Shown: one piece after another, positions 54,548-62,987 of the stretch | How positions within the stretch are numbered: the first letter of the stretch is position 1 | Layout: the number at the start of each line of letters is the position of its first letter | Source: Oscillospiraceae bacterium | GTDB lineage: Bacteria; Bacillota; Clostridia; Oscillospirales; Oscillospiraceae | Direction of reading: 5' to 3' | Length of the DNA: 64,000 nt | NCBI GenBank assembly: GCA_015067565.1 | Contig: SVMF01000013.1 | Location: 16,055 to 80,054 of the forward strand | The notes under the pieces: model-generated | Told to the model about the DNA's origin: nothing | The model's database searches: none | Seen by the model: only the letters and a program-made list of their open reading frames with translations | Made by a program: the position numbers and the translations under genes

Positions 54548-55483
54548 ATGCAGATTCCCGTATACGCGTTCACCGGTTTTTTGGATGCCGGCAAAACCAA
54601 GTTCATTCAGGAAACCCTCTGCGACCCTCGCTTCAACGGCGGCGAAAGAACGCTTCTTTTGCTGTGCGAAGAGGGAGAGGAGGAATTCGACCTTGCTCCG
54701 TATCCGCATAAGAACGTCTTTTTGGAAGTCGTCGACGAGGAATCCGTCACGACCGCTGAGCTCGATGCGCTGTTCAGGAAGCACCGTGCCGAGCGTGTGG
54801 TGCTTGAGCTCAACGGCATGCTGACAGCCGATGTGTTCTATCAGAAAATGCCGCAGGATTGGGTCATTGCGCAGGAGGTCATGTTTGCCGATGCAAACAC
54901 CATCCTGACCTACAATCAGAATATGCGCTCCCTGGTCGTCGATAAACTCAGCGGATGCGAGATGGTATGCTTCAATCGTGTTCCGGTCGGAAGTGACATC
55001 ATGCCGCTGCACAAGCTCGCCCGCGCAGTCAATCGCCGTGTAGGCATCATCTACGAGTATGCTGACGGAACAACGAAGTTCGACGAGATTGAAGATCCTC
55101 TCCCCTACGACATCAACGCACCCATCATTGAAATCGCTGATGAGGATTATGCGCTGTTCTACCGTGATCTGACGGAGGAACCCAAGAAATATAACGGAAA
55201 AACCGTCCACTTCAAGGCGCAGGTCGCCAAGCTCCGCAAGGAAAAAAGCGGCTATTTCGCCCCGGGACGTTTTGTGATGACCTGCTGTGTCGATGATATT
55301 GAGTTTATGGGCATCCCTTGCAAATATGACGGCTCCGAACAGCTCAAGGCGCGCACTTGGGTATGGGTCACAGCCGAAGTTCAGACCCGTTTCCACGCCA
55401 TCTATCGCGGCACTGGCCCGATCCTGACCGCCAAGGAAGTTCTTCCTGCCGAACCAGCCAAGGACGAGGTCGCTCTGTTTTAG
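54548..55483 (+). CDS. CobW-like N-terminus (degenerate) fused to a DUF1980/TIGR03943-like C-terminus
   Basis: VYAFTGFLDAGKTKFIQETL; no CxCC; C-terminal EDPLPYDINAPIIEIADEDYALFYRDLTEEPKKYNGKTVHFKAQV...FVMTCCVDDIEFMGIPCKYDG. Confidence 0.8.
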   Translation: MQIPVYAFTGFLDAGKTKFIQETLCDPRFNGGERTLLLLCEEGEEEFDLAPYPHKNVFLEVVDEESVTTAELDALFRKHRAERVVLELNGMLTADVFYQKMPQDWVIAQEVMFADANTILTYNQNMRSLVVDKLSGCEMVCFNRVPVGSDIMPLHKLARAVNRRVGIIYEYADGTTKFDEIEDPLPYDINAPIIEIADEDYALFYRDLTEEPKKYNGKTVHFKAQVAKLRKEKSGYFAPGRFVMTCCVDDIEFMGIPCKYDGSEQLKARTWVWVTAEVQTRFHAIYRGTGPILTAKEVLPAEPAKDEVALF

Positions 55484-55506
55484 TTCTAAATTTCATATTT
55501 TGTGGT

Positions 55507-55739
55507 AAGATAATCAAGGCAATGCAAGATTGGAATGGGAAAATCCCAACGGTACCAAGCCGCCGTAGACGGGCATAGGCCGCAGTGTGTCATTGGCAAA
55601 GGCCGAGAAGGCACACCGCATCATGGCGCCCGGAGTCGGAATACAGAGCATTGTCTGCACCCGACAGACTCTTGGGGACAGTCCGTCGGATGTTTTGTCA
55701 TGTCTTTTTGCGTCCTCTTGCGGAGGACGCAATTTTTTT
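55507..55739 (+). promoter_or_regulatory. probable cobalamin riboswitch with attenuator terminator
   Basis: Structured leader with AATGGGAA..., GCCGC..., GGAGTCGGAATACAGAGC (B12-box-like) and terminator TTGCGTCCTC-TTGC-GAGGACGCAA-T7 at 55708-55739, upstream of ECF genes. Confidence 0.62.
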
Positions 55740-55751
55740 GGAGGTGATTTC

Positions 55752-56591
55752 TTGAAACATGATGCTTTTTCCACCTGCCATCCGTGGGTAAATCTCATAT
55801 ACTTTCTCAGCGTGATCGGCTGCAGCGTCGTGATCCGTCACCCCTTCTATCTGGCCGTCAGCCTTGTAGGGGCACTTTTGTACCTGCTTTGTCTCCAAGG
55901 GCAAAAGGCATGGAAAACACTCGGCCTCTCCTTGCCCCTGTTTTTGATCGTCACGCTGGTTAACCCACTTTTCAACACCTCAGGCGCAACGATTTTATTT
56001 CGGCTTTTTTCCCGCCCCTATACGCTTGAAGCGCTGTGCTACGGTGCAGCAACTGCGCTTGGCATTGTGTGTGTGATCGTCTGGTTTGCCTGTTATCAGC
56101 AAGTCATGACCAGCGACAAATTTACTGCACTGTTCGGAAATCTTTCGATCTCTGTGTTGCTTGTTATGATTCTTCGGATGATCCCACGGCTCAGTCGCAA
56201 GACACAGCAGATCACAAATGCCAGACGCTGTATCGGCCTTCCGCCCGAAAGAAAACAGGCATTTCGGGTGCTGTCGGCCGTGACGGACGATGCGCTCGAC
56301 GGCAGTATCGTCACTGCCGACTCCATGCGTGCCCGCGGTTACGGCAGCGCAAAGCGCACCTGCTTTTTTTGCCATCGCTTCGGCCCGCAAGATGGCTTAT
56401 TGCTCACTTTACTCGCTGCGAGCATGGCCGTTGTCATCTTCTTCGGCCGAACCGATGTGCTATACACACCGCAAATCCGAATCCTGAACATTTCGTGGGA
56501 GTTTACCGCATTTGCTGTTTTGGCGCTTCTTCCCAGCATTTTACACGCGAAGGAGGTGCTCTTGTGGCACAGCTTGAGATCCAAAATCTAA
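55752..56591 (+). CDS. ECF transporter transmembrane (T) component
   Basis: TTG start with GGAGGTGA; multiple TM segments; ADSMRARGYGSAKRT coupling-helix-like motif. Confidence 0.83.
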   Translation: MKHDAFSTCHPWVNLIYFLSVIGCSVVIRHPFYLAVSLVGALLYLLCLQGQKAWKTLGLSLPLFLIVTLVNPLFNTSGATILFRLFSRPYTLEALCYGAATALGIVCVIVWFACYQQVMTSDKFTALFGNLSISVLLVMILRMIPRLSRKTQQITNARRCIGLPPERKQAFRVLSAVTDDALDGSIVTADSMRARGYGSAKRTCFFCHRFGPQDGLLLTLLAASMAVVIFFGRTDVLYTPQIRILNISWEFTAFAVLALLPSILHAKEVLLWHSLRSKI

Positions 56592-58189
56592 CCTTCACCT
56601 ACCCCAATGCCCAAAAGCCGTGTCTATGCGACATCTCTCTGTCCGTCAAGCAAGGAGAATTTATCCTTTTGTGCGGACAAAGCGGCAGCGGAAAGACCAC
56701 CCTTTTGCGACATATGAAGCCGTTGCTGGCACCACACGGAGAAAAAAGCGGCCGAATCTGCTATGACGGAGCACCGCTGTGTGCCGATCGCCACAATGCA
56801 GACATTGGCTTCGTGATGCAAAATCCCGATGATCAGATCGTTACCGATCGCGTCAATCACGAGCTCTCCTTCGGTTTGGAGAGCATCGGCTGTGAGCAGA
56901 GCAAAATGCGCCTTCGGGTCGCAGAAATGGCAAGCTATTTTGGCATCGAAGCATGGTTCCACCGTGATACAAGTCTGCTCTCAGGCGGAGAAAAACAGCT
57001 TCTGAATTTAGCTTCTGTGCTTGCCATGCAGCCGAAGTTGCTGCTCCTGGATGAGCCGACAGCGCAGCTCGATCCGCTGGCCGCTGCCGATTTCTTAAAC
57101 ACGCTGCACAGACTCAATCGCGAGCTGGGCATCACGGTCATTATCAGCGAGCATCGATTGGAGGAAGTCTTCCCCATTGCCGACCGCGTCATCGTGATGG
57201 ATGAAGGCTGCATTCTGGCAGATGACTTCCCTGCCCGTGTCGGTGTGTTTTTATTTGCACAGACGCATCCGATGTTTTCTGCCGTGCCGACACCGCTGCG
57301 TGTGTCGCTAAGCTGCAATTCCTCCGAAATGCCCATCACCGTCCGCGAGGGTCGATGCTGGATTGAGCAACACATCAACAAGCCGATCATAGTCGAGGTC
57401 AATATGCCTCAGTTCAATTCCGAAGTCTGCTTGCATCTGAAAAATGTGTGGTTCCGATATGAAAAGGACTCGCCTGACATTCTCAAGGGTGTCACCCTGC
57501 GCGTGCCGAAGGGCTGTATTTATGCCGTGGTCGGCGGCAACGGCACTGGAAAATCCACGCTGCTCAAGTCCATCTGCGGAATCTGCCGCCCCTATCACGG
57601 AAGGGTCGAAATATTCGGAGAAACACAGAAAAAGTACAGAAAAGAGCTGTTTCGCAATGGGCTTTGTATGCTGCCGCAGGATCCCAAGAACCTTTTTTCC
57701 GCAGATACCGTCCTTGATGAGCTGAAGGAAATGGATGCTGGCGCTGCACTCACAATGGCCGAGCTCTGCGAGCTGTCATCTGTGCTGCAAATGCATCCGC
57801 ACGATCTTTCAGGCGGTGAGCAGCAGCGACTGGCCTTGGCCAAGGTGCTTCTGACAAAGCCAAGGTTCCTTCTGCTTGACGAACCGACCAAGGGTCTGGA
57901 TCAGGTGTGGAAAAAACGCTTTGCAGAGATATTATGTAAACTAAAGCAGAAAGGAACCACCATCCTTCTGGTCAGTCATGACATTGAATTCTGCGCTGAG
58001 TATGCGGATCTTGCAGCCTTGTTCTTCGACGGGCAGCTCATCACGCAAGATATGCGGCAAAGATTTTTCTCGCAAAACAGCTTCTACACCACAGCCGCTG
58101 CTCGCATGAGCCGAGGTTATTTTGAAAATGCAGTATCGACGCAGGAGCTGCTTCAGGCCTGTCTCGCAAGCGCAAAGGAGGCACCATGA
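56564..58189 (+). CDS. ECF transporter double ATPase (two ABC domains)
   Basis: GTG start; GQSGSGKTTLLRHMKP...SGGEKQLLNLASVLAMQPKLLLLDEP; GGNGTGKSTLLKSICG...LSGGEQQRLALAKVLLTKPRFLLLDEPTKGLD. Confidence 0.93.
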   Translation: MAQLEIQNLTFTYPNAQKPCLCDISLSVKQGEFILLCGQSGSGKTTLLRHMKPLLAPHGEKSGRICYDGAPLCADRHNADIGFVMQNPDDQIVTDRVNHELSFGLESIGCEQSKMRLRVAEMASYFGIEAWFHRDTSLLSGGEKQLLNLASVLAMQPKLLLLDEPTAQLDPLAAADFLNTLHRLNRELGITVIISEHRLEEVFPIADRVIVMDEGCILADDFPARVGVFLFAQTHPMFSAVPTPLRVSLSCNSSEMPITVREGRCWIEQHINKPIIVEVNMPQFNSEVCLHLKNVWFRYEKDSPDILKGVTLRVPKGCIYAVVGGNGTGKSTLLKSICGICRPYHGRVEIFGETQKKYRKELFRNGLCMLPQDPKNLFSADTVLDELKEMDAGAALTMAELCELSSVLQMHPHDLSGGEQQRLALAKVLLTKPRFLLLDEPTKGLDQVWKKRFAEILCKLKQKGTTILLVSHDIEFCAEYADLAALFFDGQLITQDMRQRFFSQNSFYTTAAARMSRGYFENAVSTQELLQACLASAKEAP

Positions 58190-58869
58190 ATCGTTCCAGA
58201 CTGTTTACGCTTCTTACCGTGCTTGTGTGCATTCCGCTGACTCTCGTCCTCGGCAGCTTATTGCAAAGAAAGAGCTATTATTTCATCAGCACACTCCTTA
58301 TCGTCGAGGCCATGCTCCCCTTCTTCGTTACCTTCGAACACCGCAGAGCGCAGGCACGGGAGCTGGTTTTGATTGCCGTCATGAGTGCACTGGCCGCCGT
58401 TTCAAGGCTCATTTTTGCCTTTATACCGCACTTCAAGCCGATCACCGCCATCATCATGCTCTGCGGCATCTCCTTTGGCCCACAGGCAGGCTTTCTATCA
58501 GGTGCAATGTCTGCCTTGGCGAGCAATTTTATCCTTGGGCAAGGCTTCTGGACACCGTGGCAGATGTTTGCCTACGGTCTGTGCGGTCTGCTCGGGGGAC
58601 TCTGTTTTCACAAGCGGCAGCAGGCGAAGCCACTTTGGCTAGCCGGATTCGGTTTTGCGGTCATTGGATTGATCGTCGGCCCCGTGCTGGATTGCAGCTC
58701 GGTGTTTCTGTTCCTCTCCGAGCTGACATGGCAGGGTGTTTTGGGCATTTTTGCCGCAGGTTTGTTTGCCAACACTATGCACGCGCTCTCGTGCGCTATC
58801 ACGTTGTATCTTTTTGCAAAGCCGATGCTTACGAAACTGCGCCGTCTGCAAAACAAATATGGCATATAA
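58186..58869 (+). CDS. ECF transporter substrate-binding (S) component, CbrT-like
   Basis: Hydrophobic; RELVLIAVMSALAAVSRLIFAFIPHFKPITAIIMLCGISFGPQAGFLSGAMSALASNFILGQGFWTPWQMFAYGLCGLLGG. Confidence 0.8.
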   Translation: MNRSRLFTLLTVLVCIPLTLVLGSLLQRKSYYFISTLLIVEAMLPFFVTFEHRRAQARELVLIAVMSALAAVSRLIFAFIPHFKPITAIIMLCGISFGPQAGFLSGAMSALASNFILGQGFWTPWQMFAYGLCGLLGGLCFHKRQQAKPLWLAGFGFAVIGLIVGPVLDCSSVFLFLSELTWQGVLGIFAAGLFANTMHALSCAITLYLFAKPMLTKLRRLQNKYGI

Positions 58870-58898
58870 AAACCGCCAATCGGAATGATTGGCGGTTT
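58870..58898. terminator. terminator between convergent genes
   Basis: AAACCGCCAATC-GGAAT-GATTGGCGGTTT. Confidence 0.85.
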
Positions 58899-58902
58899 CC
58901 TA

Positions 58903-60264
58903 TCAGATTTGCGGAAGTTTTGCAACACTTGCTGCAATTTCTTCATCGGTCGGCACATAGTCAGACATTTCTCCATCGTTAAATCGCTTGTACGCATACA
59001 GGTCAAAATAACCCGTTCCCGTCAGGCCAAAAACGATGTTCTTCTCCTCACCCGTCTCCTTACACTTGAGTGCCTCATCGATTGCCACACGAATCGCATG
59101 GCTGCTCTCCGGTGCAGGGAGAATGCCTTCAACACGGGCAAAGAGCTCCGCAGCTTCAAAAACCTTCGTCTGTGGTACGCTGACCGCCTCCATCAGGCCA
59201 TCGGCATACAGCTGCGAAACGACGCTGCTCATACCGTGATAGCGCAGGCCGCCTGCGTGAATCGAGGCCGGCATATAGGTCGAACCGAGGGTGTACATCT
59301 TGCTGAGTGGGCAGATCATGCCCGTATCGCAATAGTCATAGGCAAATGTGCCGCGTGTCAGACTCGGACAGGATTCCGGCTCTACAGCGATCAGGCGCAT
59401 GTCTGCCTCACCGCGCAGCTTCTGTCCTGCAAAGGGCGAAATCAGGCCGCCGAGGTTCGATCCGCCGCCTGCACAGCCGATGATGATGTCCGGCTTGATA
59501 TGGTATTTATCCATTGCAGCCTTGGCCTCCAAGCCAATAATGGACTGGTGCAACAGAACCTGATTGAGCACGCTGCCGAGCACATAGCGATAGCCGTCTA
59601 AGTTGCTTGCCGTCTCGACGGCTTCGGAGATCGCGCAGCCGAGAGAGCCGCCCGTTTCCGGGAATTGCTCCAAAATTTTGCGGCCAACCTCCGTGGTATT
59701 CGATGGAGAGGGTGTGATCGATGCACCGTAGGTACGCATGACCTCACGGCGGAACGGCTTTTGCTCATAAGAAACCTTGACCATGAACACCTTGCACTCC
59801 AGGCCGAGATATGAGCAAGCCATCGAAAGAGCAGTCCCCCACTGACCAGCGCCGGTCTCCGTCGTTACGCCCTTGAGGCCTTGCATCTTTGCATAATAGG
59901 CCTGTGCGATGGCAGAATTGAGCTTGTGGCTACCGGAGGTATTGTTGCCCTCAAACTTGTAGTAAATATGTGCAGGCGTTCCGAGCCTCTCCTCTAGGCA
60001 GTATGCGCGCACCAGCGGAGACGGGCGGTACATCTTATAAAAGTCACGGATCTCCTGAGGGATCGGGATGTAGGCCGTGGTATCGTCAAGCTCCTGCCGC
60101 GCCAGTTCACAGCAAAACACCTGCGACAGCTCATCGAGCGTCATCGGCTGCTTCGTCTGCGGATGCAGAAGCGGTACGGGCTTATTCTTCATGTCCGCAC
60201 GGACATTGTACCAATGCATCGGCATTTCCGATTCTTCCAAATAAATCTTATACGGGATCTTCAT
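58903..60264 (-). CDS. TrpB2-like PLP-dependent tryptophan synthase beta homologue
   Basis: RPSPLVRAYCLEERLGTPAHIYYKFEGNNTSGSHKLNSAIAQAYYAKMQGLKGVTTETGAGQWGTALSMA. Confidence 0.93.
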   Translation of the reverse strand: MKIPYKIYLEESEMPMHWYNVRADMKNKPVPLLHPQTKQPMTLDELSQVFCCELARQELDDTTAYIPIPQEIRDFYKMYRPSPLVRAYCLEERLGTPAHIYYKFEGNNTSGSHKLNSAIAQAYYAKMQGLKGVTTETGAGQWGTALSMACSYLGLECKVFMVKVSYEQKPFRREVMRTYGASITPSPSNTTEVGRKILEQFPETGGSLGCAISEAVETASNLDGYRYVLGSVLNQVLLHQSIIGLEAKAAMDKYHIKPDIIIGCAGGGSNLGGLISPFAGQKLRGEADMRLIAVEPESCPSLTRGTFAYDYCDTGMICPLSKMYTLGSTYMPASIHAGGLRYHGMSSVVSQLYADGLMEAVSVPQTKVFEAAELFARVEGILPAPESSHAIRVAIDEALKCKETGEEKNIVFGLTGTGYFDLYAYKRFNDGEMSDYVPTDEEIAASVAKLPQI

Positions 60265-60288
60265 CGATTTTTCTCCTTTCGCTTGGGA

Positions 60289-60552
60289 CAAGAAAAACTC
60301 CTGACCCGAACATCTGCCGGGACAGGAGCGAATATCATTCCTGCAGTGCCACCCTGCGTGCGCAATGCGCTGTGTTCTGCGCGCTTTTACACGCTGACCT
60401 TGTTAACGAAGTGTCTGCTCCGTCTCACCTACTCACTTCGGCTCGCCCTCCGATGCCCATTCAACACGATCCTCCGCACCGCACTTACACCAACGGCGGC
60501 TCTCTGTTGCTTCCAGTCGCGCCTACTTACACACCTTCAACAGTTTTTATTA
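60289..60552 (-). promoter_or_regulatory. T-box leader upstream of the trpB2-like gene
   Basis: Minus strand AGAGAGCCGCCGTTGGTGTAA..., T-box AGGGTGGCACTGC, terminator ACTCCTGACCCG/CGGGACAGGAG region; GAATGG in the stem I region. Confidence 0.85.
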
Positions 60553-60661
60553 TTAAAACACAGTCCCTACATTTTGTCAAGCTTTTGTGTATGATTGCAC
60601 TTGATTTTTCGCAAAATTTTTAGTATGATGATAGTGCAAACAAAATTTAGGAGGTTTTACC

Positions 60662-61195
60662 ATGAAATACGCAGGAACCAAGACCGAAGCCAATCTCCGC
60701 ACCGCCTTTGCCGGTGAGAGCCAAGCTCGCAACAAGTACACCTATTTCGCATCGGTGGCAAAGAAGGAGGGATATGAGCAGATCTCTGCCCTGTTCCTCA
60801 AGACCGCCGAAAATGAAAAGGAACACGCCAAGCTGTGGCTCAAGCACCTCGAAGGAATCGGCAATACCGCCGCAAACCTCGCCGATGCCGCTGCCGGCGA
60901 GAACTACGAATGGACGGATATGTACGCTCAGTTTGCCAAGGATGCCGACGAGGAAGGTTTCCATGAATTGGCAGAGCAGTTCCGCGGTGTTGCTCTGATC
61001 GAGAAATCCCACGAGGAGCGCTATCGCGCACTGCTGAACAATGTCGAACTGAAAGCCGTTTTCGAGAAGGCCGGCGAAGCCATGTGGGAATGCCGCAACT
61101 GCGGCCATCTTGTCATGGGTAAGAAGGCGCCCGAGCTCTGCCCCGTCTGCGCCCATCCGCAGGCATATTTCGAGCTCAGAGCAGAGAATTATTGA
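60662..61195 (+). CDS. rubrerythrin
   Basis: [56 protein letters not shown]-terminal [23 protein letters not shown]. Confidence 0.97.
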   Translation: MKYAGTKTEANLRTAFAGESQARNKYTYFASVAKKEGYEQISALFLKTAENEKEHAKLWLKHLEGIGNTAANLADAAAGENYEWTDMYAQFAKDADEEGFHELAEQFRGVALIEKSHEERYRALLNNVELKAVFEKAGEAMWECRNCGHLVMGKKAPELCPVCAHPQAYFELRAENY

Positions 61196-61204
61196 TGCAT
61201 CCCC

Positions 61205-61240
61205 GGTCGTAGACTTCCCCCCCCCGGGAAGTTTACGACC
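61205..61240. terminator. hairpin with C9 tract
   Basis: GGTCGTAGACTTCCC-CCCCCC-GGGAAGTTTACGACC. Confidence 0.7.
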
Positions 61241-61262
61241 ACTGAATATAGGAGATACACAT

Positions 61263-62327
61263 ATGTTTGAGCGTTCAAAAATCAAGCTAGGCTTCGGTTG
61301 TATGCGTCTGCCGAAAGACGGCGATGAAATCCGCCTCGATGAGATGTGTGCCATGGTCGATTCCTTTATGGCCGCAGGCGGAAACTACTTTGACACCGCC
61401 CATGTATACCACGGCGGCAAAAGCGAAATCGCCTTAAGAGAATCTCTGGTCAAGCGATATCCAAGAGATTCTTACATACTGACCGATAAGCTGACCTTCA
61501 TCTGCTACGAAAATGAAGAAGACATTCTACCTTTGTTTGAACAGCAGCTTTCAGACTGCGGTGTGGAATATTTTGACAACTATTTCTTCCACGCTATGCG
61601 CCGCAACTACTACGACAAGTTCGAGCGCACCAATGCCTTTGAGATCGTCAAGCAGCTCAAACGTGACGGCAAGATCCGCCACATCGGTATGTCCTTCCAT
61701 GACTCCCCCGAGTTTTTGAATTGGGTGCTTGAGCATCACCCCGAAATCGAGCTGGTGCAGCTGCAGTTCAACTACGCAGATACCGACAATCCCGATGTTG
61801 AGGCGCTGGAATGCTACGAGGTCTGTAAAAAATTTGACAAACCCGTTATCGTGATGGAACCCGTCAAGGGCGGCACTCTCGCAAATCTGCCCGAGGAAGG
61901 GAAAGCACTGTTGGGTGATCAGAACGAGGCCACCTTTGCGCTTCGCTACTGCGCAAGCTTCGAGCAGATCAAGATGGTGCTTTCAGGTATGAGCACCCTG
62001 GATCAGATGCGGGAGAATGTCGCGACATTCCAATCCCTGCAGCCGTTTACGCAGGAAGAATTCGCTCTCAGCGATCAATTGCGTGCCATCGTTCGCCAAA
62101 CCGAGCTGATCGCGTGTACCGCTTGTCGTTACTGCACGGACGGCTGCCCGAGCAGCATTCCGATCCCCGAGATCTTCGCCGCCTATAATGACAGAAAGCT
62201 GCGTCGTCCGTTCGAGGCTGACACAAGTCTGATTGCAAGCTGTGTCGACTGCGGTGCTTGTGAGAACCTCTGTCCGCAGAATCTGGAAATCAGAAAATAT
62301 CTCAAACGCGCAGAAAAGCTGTTGTAA
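61263..62327 (+). CDS. aldo/keto reductase with C-terminal 4Fe-4S ferredoxin domain
   Basis: KIKLGFGCMRLPKDGDEIRLDEMCAMVDSFMAAGGNYFDTAHVYHGGKSE; CTACRYCTDGCPSSIPIPEIF; CVDCGACENLCPQNL. Confidence 0.94.
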   Translation: MFERSKIKLGFGCMRLPKDGDEIRLDEMCAMVDSFMAAGGNYFDTAHVYHGGKSEIALRESLVKRYPRDSYILTDKLTFICYENEEDILPLFEQQLSDCGVEYFDNYFFHAMRRNYYDKFERTNAFEIVKQLKRDGKIRHIGMSFHDSPEFLNWVLEHHPEIELVQLQFNYADTDNPDVEALECYEVCKKFDKPVIVMEPVKGGTLANLPEEGKALLGDQNEATFALRYCASFEQIKMVLSGMSTLDQMRENVATFQSLQPFTQEEFALSDQLRAIVRQTELIACTACRYCTDGCPSSIPIPEIFAAYNDRKLRRPFEADTSLIASCVDCGACENLCPQNLEIRKYLKRAEKLL

Positions 62328-62499
62328 TGGGTAATTGGAAAAGTGATCTGGATTCGTCCGGGTCGCTTTTGCGTTTCGTATGGGTATGCTCATTCTTCAA
62401 GCGACATATCGCAGCCGACTAAGCATAGTCGCCATATGTAGTCCCTATCTCCCCCGACCATCGGTTTCAAAAAAATCAGGAAAATGTAAAAAATAATGA

Positions 62500-62528
62500 T
62501 TGACAAACGCAAACGGATGTGATATATT
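62500..62528 (+). promoter_or_regulatory. promoter of tRNA-Leu
   Basis: TTGACA-17 nt-TATATT upstream of the tRNA. Confidence 0.75.
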
Positions 62529-62559
62529 ATTTGAGCAATCAGTGATTGCGCAACAATAT

Positions 62560-62647
62560 GGGCGAGTGGTGGAATTGGCAGACTCGCTAGATTCAGGTTC
62601 TAGTGTCCACTCCGGACGTGCGGGTTCAAGTCCCGCCTCGCCCACCA
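62560..62647 (+). tRNA. tRNA-Leu (anticodon CAG), CCA encoded
   Basis: GGGCGAG..CTCGCCC acceptor stem; anticodon stem-loop CTAGA-TTCAGGT-TCTAG; long variable arm; GGTTCAAGTCC T-loop; ACCA end. Confidence 0.95.
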
Positions 62648-62650
62648 GAA

Positions 62651-62679
62651 GAAACAGTCGAAAGGCTGTTTCTTTTTTT
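62651..62679 (+). terminator. tRNA terminator
   Basis: GAAACAG-TCGAAAGG-CTGTTTC-T7. Confidence 0.85.
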
Positions 62680-62716
62680 GTCGTTTCGGCGACGATCGCC
62701 TGCCCAAAACAAGCGC

Positions 62717-62757
62717 AAGCCCTTGGAATTCCAACAACTTCGGAATCCCAAGGGCTT
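62717..62757. repeat. long hairpin
   Basis: AAGCCCTTGGAATTCC-AACAACTTC-GGAATCCCAAGGGCTT. Confidence 0.7.
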
Positions 62758-62987
62758 CTTTGCTATTTTTCGCCTATTTCCATCTATTGCTCTCTGTTAT
62801 CAAACATTTCCCCAATTTCGGCCGTCGCCGCCGTCGGCGCACCAATAGATCCATATCTACAGTGGGACGGAGGTTTGAGTGAATGCTTTTATGATGATAC
62901 AAAATTTTTATTAGCACACACTTTTCGACAGATTTCTGCTACACGATATGTGTAGAATGAGAATATCAAGTTGAAAGGGGCTTATCT

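Noticed and set aside
61205-61240. C9 tract as phase-variable promoter switch
   Set aside because: It lies in the loop/stem of a probable terminator hairpin rather than in a promoter spacer or coding frame.
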